Source: Oribacterium sp. P6A1 (lineage in GTDB: Bacteria; Bacillota; Clostridia; Lachnospirales; Lachnospiraceae). Taken from it: a DNA stretch of 64,000 nt. The notes beneath the pieces were generated by a model. The model saw only the letters and a program-made list of their open reading frames with translations, made no database searches and was not told the origin of the DNA. The stretch is taken from positions 141,762-205,761 of the forward strand of contig NZ_JNKO01000007.1 in NCBI RefSeq assembly GCF_000702885.1, written 5' to 3'. Positions 44,363 through 53,239 of this stretch are shown here, one piece after another (the first letter of the stretch is position 1; the number at the start of each line of letters is the position of its first letter). The position numbers and the translations under genes are program-made.

Positions 44363-46039
44363 TCATCGTGTCTCTGCCGGCATCTCAGGAGCACCTTCAG
44401 GTGGATTTCCCATCTGCCCCGCAGCACCATTCATCTCAGGTAGTGTTCCTCCCATGTCAGAAGGAGCATTTCCGCCTTGGCCTCCCGGACCACCCTGACC
44501 TCTTGGGCCGCCCTGACCCGGACCGCCCATTCTTCCGCCCATCATATTGGCAGAACGCTCCCCAATGGTACCTGTGAGCCCGTCAATGGTCACCGTTTCT
44601 TCCTGATCACCTGTCTTTACGGTATAGGTCTCTCCATCCTTAAGTTTAGCGTCAGAAAGCAGGAATGCTGTAAATGCCTTTGTGGAGTCAGCATTTTCAT
44701 AGATCACGTTTCCTTCGCTGTCTGTAACAGTGATTTCTGTGCCTGCTGCCTGTTTCTCCGAATAGTAAACTATAATCTGTGCCTGGGTTGAATCCTCACT
44801 GAAGCTCTGGAACATACCGCTGGAACCCGTAAGCGCAAAGCTTCCGCCTGTTATGGTGGCTGTTCCGTTGTAATCGAGAGATGCATTGCCATCCATCTCA
44901 GGACCGTCAACATAAATATCTCCACCGGTAATGACTACATTTCCGTTTGAATCAATACCGTCTCCGGCGGCTGTTATGTACACGGTTCCTCCGTTTATGG
45001 TTATGGCCGCTCCATCAGTGACTGCAAAAATATCATCTGAAGTATCGGATCCCCCTGCGGAATTGATACCGTCGTCAGAAGCCGTGACACTGACCTCTCC
45101 ACCGTTTATGGTTACGGAAAGTCCCTCAAGACCCTCATAGGATTCAGCCACATTTACTTTTCCGCCGTTTATGATAAGTGCCGTCTCCGCATGAATTCCA
45201 TCGTCTTCCGCGGAAATGTTGACAGTTCCGTCGCTGATGATCACATCCCCCTTGGAATGAAGGGCATCCTCACCGGAAGTGATATTGAAGGTTCCTGCCT
45301 GAATCTCCAGACTGTCCTTGCCGTTAATGCCGTGCTCCGCTGCATTTATATTGAGGGTCACCGCTTCTGATACCATCAGAAGATCCTTTCCATGGATACC
45401 GTCTGCGTAACCGCCGTTGACATTAAGGGTACCTGTTCCAATGATATAGAGGTCGGACTTGCTGTATATAGCCGCGTCGGGAATTTCCTCTGCAACGGTG
45501 CTGTCTGTCGAAGATACAGCCTCACGTTTGTCCTCCACCGTATTATCAGTACCTGCCTCAATCTCTAAGAAGAAATTACCGGAAGTCTTTACATAAATCG
45601 GTGCTGTTTCGCTGTTACTGATGCTGAAGCCGTCAAGGACAAGCTGAACATCATCCTTGTCTCCGGCTTCCACCAGAATCTGTCCCTCCGTAAGGGTACC
45701 GCTCAGTCTGTAGGTACCGGCCTTTGTTATGGTTATGGTAGAGCCTGACAGCTTTACACTGTCTGAATTCTGCCCGCTTATGTCAATATTTCCATCGGTA
45801 ACTGTTATGGCTATTTCGCCCTTTGCAGACTTTACATCTTTGGAAGCCGAAACCGAAGAAACGCTCTCCGATGAGCTGTCGGAAGAAGCCTGAGCTGCTG
45901 CATCCCCTGTTCCCGAAGCCTGATCGGTCTTTGTGTTACCGCAGCCTGTTGCCATAACAGAAGCAACGACCGCAGCAGTCAGCACTTCTGCCATACCCTT
46001 AAGTGTTCTGTTATATATCTCTTTTGAATAGTTGTTCAT
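44363..46039 (-). CDS. Cthe_2159-like beta-helix carbohydrate-binding lipoprotein
   Basis: 558 residues. A signal with lipobox-like VMATGC (Cys at about 33) makes it a lipoprotein, followed by a Ser/Ala linker. From about 70 to 440 there are ~15 beta-helix coils built on repeats such as VTINGGEVSVTASDDGI, DLYIIGTGTLNVNGGYADGI and GDVIISDGTVNISAEDDGI, with Asp-Gly-Ile turns that bind calcium in Cthe_2159, a polysaccharide-binding protein of Clostridium thermocellum. The C-terminal ~80 residues are Gly/Pro/Gln-rich (GGPGQGGPRGQGG), likely a flexible wall-spanning tail. It is 17 nt downstream of DUF4956. GGAGGTAAAGAA ATG. Confidence 0.85.
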   Translation of the reverse strand: MNNYSKEIYNRTLKGMAEVLTAAVVASVMATGCGNTKTDQASGTGDAAAQASSDSSSESVSSVSASKDVKSAKGEIAITVTDGNIDISGQNSDSVKLSGSTITITKAGTYRLSGTLTEGQILVEAGDKDDVQLVLDGFSISNSETAPIYVKTSGNFFLEIEAGTDNTVEDKREAVSSTDSTVAEEIPDAAIYSKSDLYIIGTGTLNVNGGYADGIHGKDLLMVSEAVTLNINAAEHGINGKDSLEIQAGTFNITSGEDALHSKGDVIISDGTVNISAEDDGIHAETALIINGGKVNVAESYEGLEGLSVTINGGEVSVTASDDGINSAGGSDTSDDIFAVTDGAAITINGGTVYITAAGDGIDSNGNVVITGGDIYVDGPEMDGNASLDYNGTATITGGSFALTGSSGMFQSFSEDSTQAQIIVYYSEKQAAGTEITVTDSEGNVIYENADSTKAFTAFLLSDAKLKDGETYTVKTGDQEETVTIDGLTGTIGERSANMMGGRMGGPGQGGPRGQGGPGGQGGNAPSDMGGTLPEMNGAAGQMGNPPEGAPEMPAETR

Positions 46040-46055
46040 TTCTTTACCTCCGGAA

Positions 46056-46724
46056 TCAGAGTGACTCCACCTTTTCAGAAATTCTTCCGCAGCTTATCTC
46101 CAAATTGCCGTTTCTGGTTCTGATGTCGTCAATCATCTGCTTCTCATTTTTCTTATCCTTAAGTGTCAGATGATATACCAGCTCATAAAGTGAACCCATA
46201 TTTACAGTCTTAACTCTCATAAGCTGTGCATCCTCTGAATATGTTCCGAATATATCATCAAAGATATCCGAATAGTCAAGGTTTTCGGGAATAGTTATCT
46301 TAAGCTCTCTTTCCAGCTCTTTGGCCTTTCCGAAGGGAGCCGCAACTATAGCAAGGGAAACCGCTCCAACCAGCACTGTCATCACTGCTGCCATCATTAT
46401 ATAGCCCATACCTGTTGCAAGTCCCACTGCCATGGCAAGGAAAATGGATGAAATCTCACGGCTGTTTCCCGGAAGAGATCTGAATCTAACAAGGGAAAAG
46501 GCTCCCATGACTGCCACTCCGGTTCCCACATTACCATTCACAAGCATGATCACCGACTGAACGATGGCCGGAAGCAGTATAAGTGTCATAAGGAAATTCT
46601 TGCTGCTCCTGTTTTTGTAGCTGTGGATTGCCGCGATTGCCGCCCCAAGAAGCATTGAAACTCCAAGGCATAAAACAAAAACTTCCGGTGTTGCTCCTGT
46701 ATCTTTAATAATTGTATCTAACAT
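46056..46724 (-). CDS. DUF4956 membrane protein
   Basis: About 222 residues. Three to four transmembrane helices in the first ~130 residues (ending IMMAAVMTVLVGAVSLAIVA), with the DUF4956-like MGAFSLVRFRSLPGNSREIS before the second pair, then a ~90-residue cytoplasmic domain. It commonly travels with VTC proteins, and together they may form a membrane polyphosphate or anchoring system, as inferred from neighbourhoods rather than experiment. The inner ATG with GAGGAGAAATATC is chosen over one five codons earlier. Confidence 0.8.
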   Translation of the reverse strand: MLDTIIKDTGATPEVFVLCLGVSMLLGAAIAAIHSYKNRSSKNFLMTLILLPAIVQSVIMLVNGNVGTGVAVMGAFSLVRFRSLPGNSREISSIFLAMAVGLATGMGYIMMAAVMTVLVGAVSLAIVAAPFGKAKELERELKITIPENLDYSDIFDDIFGTYSEDAQLMRVKTVNMGSLYELVYHLTLKDKKNEKQMIDDIRTRNGNLEISCGRISEKVESL

Positions 46725-46834
46725 GATATTTCTCCTCATCTATTAGCGTTGTGCAGATCAAATCTGCTCTTATATAACACTGCACGCATTTTTATATTTG
46801 AAACTTTTTTTGAAAAAAGTCCGAAAAACTTTGC

Positions 46835-47650
46835 TTAAGCCATTGCCCTTCTTGGAATTGCAAGCTCCCCCACAGCTGCTCCGCTCTTTCTTCGAAGCTC
46901 CAGGGCATTGAGCTGTTTTAATGCTATAATCTTTGCTTCATGTCCTATCTCTTCTGCGAATTGTTTTTTATAGTAGCTTCCGTATTTTGAGAAGGACACC
47001 ATATTTATATCAAGCTCTGCAAATGCTTCAGCCATCCATACCGGCATGGCTCCGGGAATCTTCACTTCCATAAGAACCTTGTCATCAGGAATTATGTACT
47101 CTCCCTGATCTCCTTCCGTAAGCTCCAGATTCTTTTCCCTTGCTCTTATGGCATTGTCAAAAGTAACTCTCAGATCCGGATCCTCATTTCCGTGAAGCGC
47201 CACTCTGTCATAAGCTATAAAGGCCTTTGGTTTAAGTCCGTAGAAGTTTTTTGCGTAATCTATCTCCTTAAAGATCTGTCTGGTTGCGAAATCATCTTTG
47301 ATCTCTGGCGTTTTTCCTTCATATAAGTACTTTCTTGCCTCTGACATCTTCATGGAGATTCGTCTTTTATAAACGATTCCCGCATATTTCTTCTTAAGCT
47401 CCAGAAAAACCTCCTGGTCCTCAGTGGGTACTCCGTAGGACCTTAGTCTTAACTTCTCTTTGTACTTAGGCTTCTCTATGGAGGTGCGGATCAACTGAAA
47501 ATTGTCCGTATCAAAATATATATTGCAGATGGTATAGTCTGTGAATTTATCTGGAGACATATATTTATCGAGAATCGGCTGAAGCTTATCGAACTGATCT
47601 CTCGTCAACATGAACTTCTTTTCAATTCTTTCAAAAATCTGTAATGCCAT
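46835..47650 (-). CDS. VTC-domain polyphosphate polymerase-like protein
   Basis: About 271 residues. RIEKKFMLTRDQF at 7-19, KLRLRSYGVP, FLELKKKYAGIVYKRR, RVTFDNAIRA and LMEVKIPGAMPVW reproduce the tunnel residues (Lys/Arg/Glu pairs) of the yeast VTC4 catalytic domain, which makes polyphosphate from ATP. Cytoplasmic. Its partner DUF4956 begins ~110 nt downstream in the same direction. AGGAGAAACAGAT ATG supports the start. Confidence 0.85.
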   Translation of the reverse strand: MALQIFERIEKKFMLTRDQFDKLQPILDKYMSPDKFTDYTICNIYFDTDNFQLIRTSIEKPKYKEKLRLRSYGVPTEDQEVFLELKKKYAGIVYKRRISMKMSEARKYLYEGKTPEIKDDFATRQIFKEIDYAKNFYGLKPKAFIAYDRVALHGNEDPDLRVTFDNAIRAREKNLELTEGDQGEYIIPDDKVLMEVKIPGAMPVWMAEAFAELDINMVSFSKYGSYYKKQFAEEIGHEAKIIALKQLNALELRRKSGAAVGELAIPRRAMA

Positions 47651-47833
47651 ATCTGTTTCTCCTCTCATGAATCAAAGTCGGTTTATCCTTTTCTGTTAGA
47701 TATTCCCCTGACTTATCGGACTGTTAAGTTCTTATGAAAAACTTAAAGTTCTTTAGGATGGATGTAGCATACAGTTCCAAACTGAAAAAAAGCTGAAAAA
47801 GACCTTTGGAAAATGTGTACTTTATGTGAAAAT

Positions 47834-47873
47834 AAAAAGCCGGCCCGTGACTCTGTGTCACGAACCGGTTTTT
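47834..47873 (-). terminator. Intrinsic terminator of the PPOX-fold gene
   Basis: AAAACCGG...GTGAC paired with GTCAC...CCGGCTTTT; on the minus strand TTTTTATTTTC follows. It lies ~90 nt past the stop. The gap on towards the VTC gene (47651-47833) holds no other element. Confidence 0.8.
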
Positions 47874-47960
47874 ATATCAACGCCATAATTGGTTTAATTC
47901 TATCTTCCCCTTGTGCCTGCACAAAAGCGGAATAAAGAATTTATGATATCCAAATATCAC

Positions 47961-48353
47961 TCAGAACTCTACTGTTTCAGGAGCGCTGACGAAGGAGCTG
48001 AAGGTAGCCTTTGCATTTTTAAGATAAAATACCTCCGTGTTTGGATCCTCTGCAGAGTACATCTTCTGAAGTGAAGGATAGGCATCAAGCATTGACTTCT
48101 TTGCTTCGATTCTCTCATCCTCTACAAGTTCTCCGGAAACCCTGAGCCATGTGCCGTCTTTAAAAGCACATATCTCAACCTTCGGATTCTTGTGGATCTG
48201 CTTTGAAACATCCTTGACCTTGCCGGTCTGGATGTAAAGTCTGCCTTCAAAGATGTTTACTGTCCCGAAGGGTCTCACACGTGGCTGATCACCATCCACC
48301 GTCGCAAGATAATATGTATCTGCCTGCTTTAAAAACTGTTCTACTCTCTGCAT
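47961..48353 (-). CDS. Pyridoxamine 5'-phosphate oxidase-fold protein
   Basis: About 130 residues. The split-barrel flavin fold is suggested by ATVDGDQPRVRPFGTVNIFEGRL, IQTGKVKDVSKQIHKNPKVEIC and WLRVSGELVED, the small PPOX-class pattern found in many Firmicutes. It binds FMN or related flavins; physiological substrate unknown. GGAGGTAATT ATG. A single gene with its own terminator, facing away from nothing obvious. Confidence 0.85.
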   Translation of the reverse strand: MQRVEQFLKQADTYYLATVDGDQPRVRPFGTVNIFEGRLYIQTGKVKDVSKQIHKNPKVEICAFKDGTWLRVSGELVEDERIEAKKSMLDAYPSLQKMYSAEDPNTEVFYLKNAKATFSSFVSAPETVEF

Positions 48354-48439
48354 AATTACCTCCACGTAAATTTAAGAAAATATAACCGTTCCTCTTGTTA
48401 ATCACTGTACTTCCAAATGAAACCTGACCGTCAACGGCT

Positions 48440-49435
48440 TTATATACCCTTACCGCCGGTCACCTGTGCCTTTGCCTCTTCACCGGATTTCAAAGGCTTT
48501 TTTGCCTGAGTTACCCCATCGGGCTTTTTCTCTGCCTTTACAGCTTCGGCCTTCTTTTTATCTTCAGCGACTTCCGTTTTCATTTTATCATCAGATGCTT
48601 CGATCTTCTTTTTATCGTCAGCTGCTACAGTCTTCTTTTTTTCATCAGATGCTTCGATTTTCTTTTTATCACTGACTGCTACAGACTCCTTGTCTGTTTC
48701 CAGGACCTTCTGAAGGAAATACTTTATCTGCTTGCACCACCACTCCCAGCTGTGGGAAACATCATATCCCCAATAATCGCACCATGCATTGATGCTCTTG
48801 GTGATAAAGATTCTCTCAAGATTCTTGAGGGCACGCACTCCATCAAATTCCTGTGCTCCCTGCCCAACGCAGAAAATCATCTTTCTGTTATTGTAGATCC
48901 GGATATACTCATGATCCGGTGCCATATTCTCCAGGAAACGCTCCGGAGAATTTTCATAAAGATCATGATCTATATAGTTTCCAAAGAAATATCTGGCATC
49001 ATAGATTCCAGACATGGCGATAAGAGCCTGGAAAAGATCCGGTCTTCTCAAAAAGACAACCGCCGCCTGATTTGCCCCAATCTCGGTACCTGCAGCAATA
49101 GGCAGCTTTTTTGTCTTGTTTATCTTTCGTATAAACGGAAGCACCTCCTCGACTATATACCTGTAGTAGCTTTCCTGTCTTGCGGTCCTCCATACATCTA
49201 TGCCGTTCTCACAAAGCCAGCTTTCATCATCCACTGATCCGACGGTAAAAAGCTGGATCTTTCCGGCCTCAAGAAATTCCTCTATGCTGTCAACCATACC
49301 GTTCTTTTCCCAGTCATCAAATCTGGTACTCTGAGTCGGGAAAGCAAGTACAGGGATACCCTTTGTCCCATAAACCACAACCGACATATCCTTATCCAGA
49401 TGCACACTGTGCCACATATACTTATCTCGATTCAC
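48440..49435 (-). CDS. Alpha/beta-hydrolase esterase-fold protein lacking the nucleophile, with Lys-rich repeat tail
   Basis: 331 residues. The first ~245 residues follow the esterase-D-like layout: SVVVYGTKGIPVLAFPTQ, YIVEEVLPFIRK, LPIAAGTEIGANQAA, and the HSWEWWCKQ histidine. The nucleophile elbow reads GTEIG where active enzymes have GxSxG, so the Ser is Glu; the catalytic His region persists. Residues ~250-331 are Lys/Asp/Glu/Ala repeats of about 12 residues (SDKKKIEASDEKKK..., ADDKKKIEASDDKM...), repeated at the DNA level too. Such a protein probably binds rather than cleaves. GTG start with GGAGG eight nt before. Divergent from the ATP-grasp-like gene, 190 nt apart. Confidence 0.7.
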   Translation of the reverse strand: MNRDKYMWHSVHLDKDMSVVVYGTKGIPVLAFPTQSTRFDDWEKNGMVDSIEEFLEAGKIQLFTVGSVDDESWLCENGIDVWRTARQESYYRYIVEEVLPFIRKINKTKKLPIAAGTEIGANQAAVVFLRRPDLFQALIAMSGIYDARYFFGNYIDHDLYENSPERFLENMAPDHEYIRIYNNRKMIFCVGQGAQEFDGVRALKNLERIFITKSINAWCDYWGYDVSHSWEWWCKQIKYFLQKVLETDKESVAVSDKKKIEASDEKKKTVAADDKKKIEASDDKMKTEVAEDKKKAEAVKAEKKPDGVTQAKKPLKSGEEAKAQVTGGKGI

Positions 49436-49624
49436 TAGCTGTTCCTCCTATCCTCTATATTTCACGTTCGTTATTTCTATGTCAAAGTAATACGAAGATT
49501 ATACCATGAATTACATTTCCCGTGCACTATATTTCCGCCTGAAATAAATGTATAATATGATATAAGCGTCAGTTCCTCTCATGTCATATTTTCATGGACT
49601 GGCGTCCCTACAGGAGGCTCCGAT

Positions 49625-50647
49625 ATGAATTTCATTTTTCTTTCCCCAAACTACCCTGATAATTATTGGAACTTTTGCGACCGTCTGAAGAAAAACGGTG
49701 TCAATGTCTTAGGCGTGGGGGATGCACCCTACGAAAACCTGCCTCAGGATCTCAGAGACAGCCTGACTGAGTATTACCGCATCGACAGTCTTTCGGATTA
49801 TGACCAGCTTTATCGGGCAGTTGCATTTTTCTCTTTCAAATACGGAAAGATCGACCGGATTGAATCCATGAATCCATACTGGCTTTCCCAGGAGGTACTT
49901 CTCAGAACGGATTTCAATATAGCTGCCGGACCGAGACATTATCCTGCTTCTCACATAGATGCTGAAACTCTGGCCAAAAACCAGAACGCCGAAGGCACTA
50001 TCTGCTCCTATGATGCAGTTTCAGACAGTAACGGAGACCCTTTGTTTGAGTCCATGACAGTCTGGCCCGAGGCCGCTCTCACAAAGACAGTTGATACCGG
50101 CATCGTATACTATACCTGTCCCGGAATGCCTGCAAAGCTTCGTTCTCTGGGAAGAAAAACCCTGAAATCGCTTGATGCAAAATCCCGTTTCGTTCATTTC
50201 GTATTTAAGTGCCTCACAAAAGACCAGGAGGGCTTCGGTTCAGAGGGTGACTATATCGCCATAGATACAGATCTCTGTCCTGCGGGAGGATACATTCCCG
50301 ACATGATGAATTTTGCCCACTCTGTAGACGTTTATAAAATCTGGGCAGATATGATAACTACTGACCGCCGCTACCTTGACGGAAGACTCCTGACTGCTTC
50401 CGAGCTTTCACATCATACTGTAAAGACCGAAGAGGACTGCTTCTCCGTTCATGCAAGCCGGAAGGAAGGTCCTGATTATGTTCATCCCGAAAGCCGCATA
50501 GCAGACAAGTTCCATGATGTCATCGTCATGCGGAAGGAGCTTCCGGAAGCGGCATGGCAGCACATCGGAAGATATGTATATACTCTCCGTCTCCGCTCAC
50601 AGCACGAGGTCGATACCTTCATAAAATTCCTTCATGAAACAAACTGA
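49625..50647 (+). CDS. Divergent ATP-grasp-like protein
   Basis: 340 residues. MNFIFLSPNYPDNYWNFCDRLKKNGVNVLGVGD and KIDRIESMNPYWL correspond to the pre-ATP-grasp Rossmann domain of carboxylate-amine ligase-like proteins; the middle shows a plausible grasp fold (EGTICSYDAV, DTGIVYYTC), and FVHFVFKCLTKDQEGFGSEGDYIAIDTDLCPAGGYIPDMMNFAHSVDVYKIWADMI resembles its C-terminal lobe. Several ATP-binding lysines and glycine loops are not evident, so it may be degenerate. It is opposite the serine-less esterase, a pairing that looks deliberate. ACAGGAGG before the ATG. Confidence 0.6.
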   Translation: MNFIFLSPNYPDNYWNFCDRLKKNGVNVLGVGDAPYENLPQDLRDSLTEYYRIDSLSDYDQLYRAVAFFSFKYGKIDRIESMNPYWLSQEVLLRTDFNIAAGPRHYPASHIDAETLAKNQNAEGTICSYDAVSDSNGDPLFESMTVWPEAALTKTVDTGIVYYTCPGMPAKLRSLGRKTLKSLDAKSRFVHFVFKCLTKDQEGFGSEGDYIAIDTDLCPAGGYIPDMMNFAHSVDVYKIWADMITTDRRYLDGRLLTASELSHHTVKTEEDCFSVHASRKEGPDYVHPESRIADKFHDVIVMRKELPEAAWQHIGRYVYTLRLRSQHEVDTFIKFLHETN

Positions 50648-50727
50648 TGCTTCCTAAGATAATCAGCCCACTGCGAGAGGGGCCGTTTTTTCCAAAGAGC
50701 CTTAACAGGTCACATAAATTTAAACCA

Positions 50728-50771
50728 AAAAACCGTGGAATTGATTTCACCATCAATTCCACGGTCTTTTT
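50728..50771. terminator. Strong bidirectional terminator
   Basis: A 14-bp perfect stem (ACCGTGGAATTGAT) with a 6-nt loop, A run on the left and CTTTTTT on the right, between the convergent ATP-grasp-like and HD-GYP-like genes. Confidence 0.9.
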
Positions 50772-53164
50772 TATATGACTCTGATATCTGTAAGCGCAAC
50801 CTGATCACCGGTTATAGCTGCATATACCTTTTTTCTGTAATCTTTTATATAAGTAGTATTCTGTATATTCACCCCAAGATTTTCAGACCGCAGAGTAATC
50901 CTGTTGCCCTTTTTAAGGAAGTCAACATCGTATATCAGTCCCTCCTTATTCCTCTGCTTCCACTGATCCCATCCTACAAACTCATCAGTTCTTTGCATCA
51001 CAAAACGGTTATCTGCCTTTTCATCCGAGCTCTCTATTTCTCCGTTCAGCTTTATCAAAGCATATTCCTGATAGCCCTCACCATAGACCTTCTTATCCTC
51101 AGAATAGAACAAAACTATATACGGACATTCCCACACAAGTCCCGCTGTAGGAAGGCTCATGGAATGAAATCTTATTTCCAGCCCATCTCTCACCTCTATC
51201 CCTTCAGTTGCACAAGACCTCGTTCTGTCTACCTGAAGATTCGGAAGGTCTGCCTCTATTCTGTCGATGTAGCTTATTTCCTCAGCTATACGGGGTATAT
51301 CTCCCATTTCGGTTTTCCGGCTTGTATGCTCCAGCTCTATATCATATATATGACAGTTTTCACCCGTCAGACCTATATATGCCATCATGGATTTATTCGG
51401 TAATGCAGTAACCACCTGGAAAGACTTTACTTCACTCTTTATATCTATTTTCAGATGATCATCATATCTTCCGAAAATAAGCTCATACTCTCCGGCGATT
51501 ATGTTTTCCTCATTACTCATCTCTATTGTCTCACAGGCTTCAGCGGGGGGTGTGCTTTCTTCCTCCGGGTCATATATTTCCATATTTCTTGCCTCGGTGG
51601 ATACGATATGTCCGTCAAGCCATATTTCACCATACTCTATATAATGATTTGAATCTATAGTCTTTCGGTTTACATGTACCCTCCTGTCGTATGAATCGAA
51701 CAGAATCAAGGCAGGCACACCCTTCTCCGGTGTACTCCGGCACTTGAATCTGAGTATGGTGTATGAGTCTGTTACCGGAATACCGGCTCCTATATTATCC
51801 CTGTATTCACCGCAAAAAATATCCTTATTGATTTCCCGGTCACCCCACGCCTTACTCTCCATATTCTCCATATCTATAAGCTGAACCATAAGCTCCGTAT
51901 AATCAGCGTCAAACTGGGTACCGGAACCTTTCAGCAGTTCTTCTCTCACAACCTGAATCGGAAGAGCTTCTCTGAATCTTCTTTTTGAGACCATGGCGTC
52001 ATAGGCTCTGGCTACGGCGATGATCCTGGAAATCTCCGGTATACTCTCTCCCTGAAGCCCGTCAGGATACCCCTTTCCGTCATATCTTTCATAGCTGTGT
52101 CTGGCGCTTTTACTGAGATAAGGATACTCAGTTATGCTGGAAAGAATATCACTGCTGAATACCGGTATTTTTTTCATAAGCTTATACTCACCATCACTCA
52201 GCTCACTCTTTTTTCCGATAATACTGTCCGGAAGCAGTATCAGACCTATATTATGAAGCAGCGCCGCATAGTACACCCTATAGCACTCTTCAGGGCTTTT
52301 TCCCTTCATTTCTGCAAGTCTCTTTGCCACCTCCGCTATCCTTACTGAGTGTCCCTGCAAAAAAATATCTTTTCTTTCAATCGCGGAAACAAATGCCTTG
52401 GAAGTCTCATCAAAAAGCCTGTTCATGCTCATCTTTTCTTTTCTGAGTGTGTCCATCTCCAGCTCATGAGCCTTGACCAGCTGTTTATTGGTATCCATAA
52501 GAGTAAATACATAAATGATTATGATCTCCCCCACCATGGAAAGATTTGTAAGAGAAAGCCCGTAACAAAACACCTGTATTACTCCGGCTACCAGAGGTGT
52601 AACTGAAAAAAGCATGAGAGGAACCAGAACGCTCTTATTAAGATGTTTTCTAATTCTTATCAAAACCCGCAGCTCAAAAAACGACATGATCACCGGAAAA
52701 ATGTAACAGATTATAAATCCCGGAGAACGGACATATCTGTTATACTCATCAAAGGTATAGTACAGTCCTGTAAACTGAGAGATAATTATAAGTATCAGCG
52801 CCAGAATAGCACACATATCATTGATATGAAGACATCTGGGAACTTTCTTTTCACCTCCCTCATTTAAACAGAGATCTTCTATATACCGATTCACAAAAAA
52901 TATCGCTGCCACTGTCATACTGTAGACAAGATAATTGGAGACTCTGGTCATAATTGTGGCAAATCCTGAGGTTTGTCCGCGAAAAATATATGCATACCTG
53001 TCTGAAAAAAGCAGGATCATGGCTGACAGGTCCATACCTATCATCGCCCTCTTTCTTTTCCATGTGACGGACTCGGATATGTAGGAAAACAGTGCTGTCA
53101 TACCACAGATACTTCCCATAATAAGCATCCAATTCAGTTGATTTGCCGCGATAAACTCTTTCAT
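50771..53164 (-). CDS. 7TM sensor with degenerate HD-GYP domain and beta-rich C-terminal domain
   Basis: About 797 residues. Seven transmembrane helices (about 10-235), then an HD-GYP domain (about 265-430): QGHSVRIAEVAKRL, LLHNIGLILLPDSI, DGKGYPDGLQG. The HD pair is HN, the Lys after the Gly is Leu, the MKxH His is gone and HHE reads HSYE, so metal binding and phosphodiesterase activity are likely lost while the GYP loop survives. The last ~360 residues are beta-rich and unassigned, ending VYAAITGDQVALTDIRVI. A c-di-GMP sensor or binding role is inferred. Last gene of a three-gene operon. Confidence 0.75.
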   Translation of the reverse strand: MKEFIAANQLNWMLIMGSICGMTALFSYISESVTWKRKRAMIGMDLSAMILLFSDRYAYIFRGQTSGFATIMTRVSNYLVYSMTVAAIFFVNRYIEDLCLNEGGEKKVPRCLHINDMCAILALILIIISQFTGLYYTFDEYNRYVRSPGFIICYIFPVIMSFFELRVLIRIRKHLNKSVLVPLMLFSVTPLVAGVIQVFCYGLSLTNLSMVGEIIIIYVFTLMDTNKQLVKAHELEMDTLRKEKMSMNRLFDETSKAFVSAIERKDIFLQGHSVRIAEVAKRLAEMKGKSPEECYRVYYAALLHNIGLILLPDSIIGKKSELSDGEYKLMKKIPVFSSDILSSITEYPYLSKSARHSYERYDGKGYPDGLQGESIPEISRIIAVARAYDAMVSKRRFREALPIQVVREELLKGSGTQFDADYTELMVQLIDMENMESKAWGDREINKDIFCGEYRDNIGAGIPVTDSYTILRFKCRSTPEKGVPALILFDSYDRRVHVNRKTIDSNHYIEYGEIWLDGHIVSTEARNMEIYDPEEESTPPAEACETIEMSNEENIIAGEYELIFGRYDDHLKIDIKSEVKSFQVVTALPNKSMMAYIGLTGENCHIYDIELEHTSRKTEMGDIPRIAEEISYIDRIEADLPNLQVDRTRSCATEGIEVRDGLEIRFHSMSLPTAGLVWECPYIVLFYSEDKKVYGEGYQEYALIKLNGEIESSDEKADNRFVMQRTDEFVGWDQWKQRNKEGLIYDVDFLKKGNRITLRSENLGVNIQNTTYIKDYRKKVYAAITGDQVALTDIRVI

Positions 53165-53239
53165 AAACAACTCCGATTGTTGAAGAGGAAACTGTTTTCC
53201 TCTCCCATATTCAGATAATACTTTTCTATTACGTATCCT

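Noticed and set aside
48540..48700. Regular repeats near the end of the esterase-fold gene as a CRISPR array
   Set aside because: They are in frame, vary at synonymous and conservative positions, and code for the Lys-rich tail.
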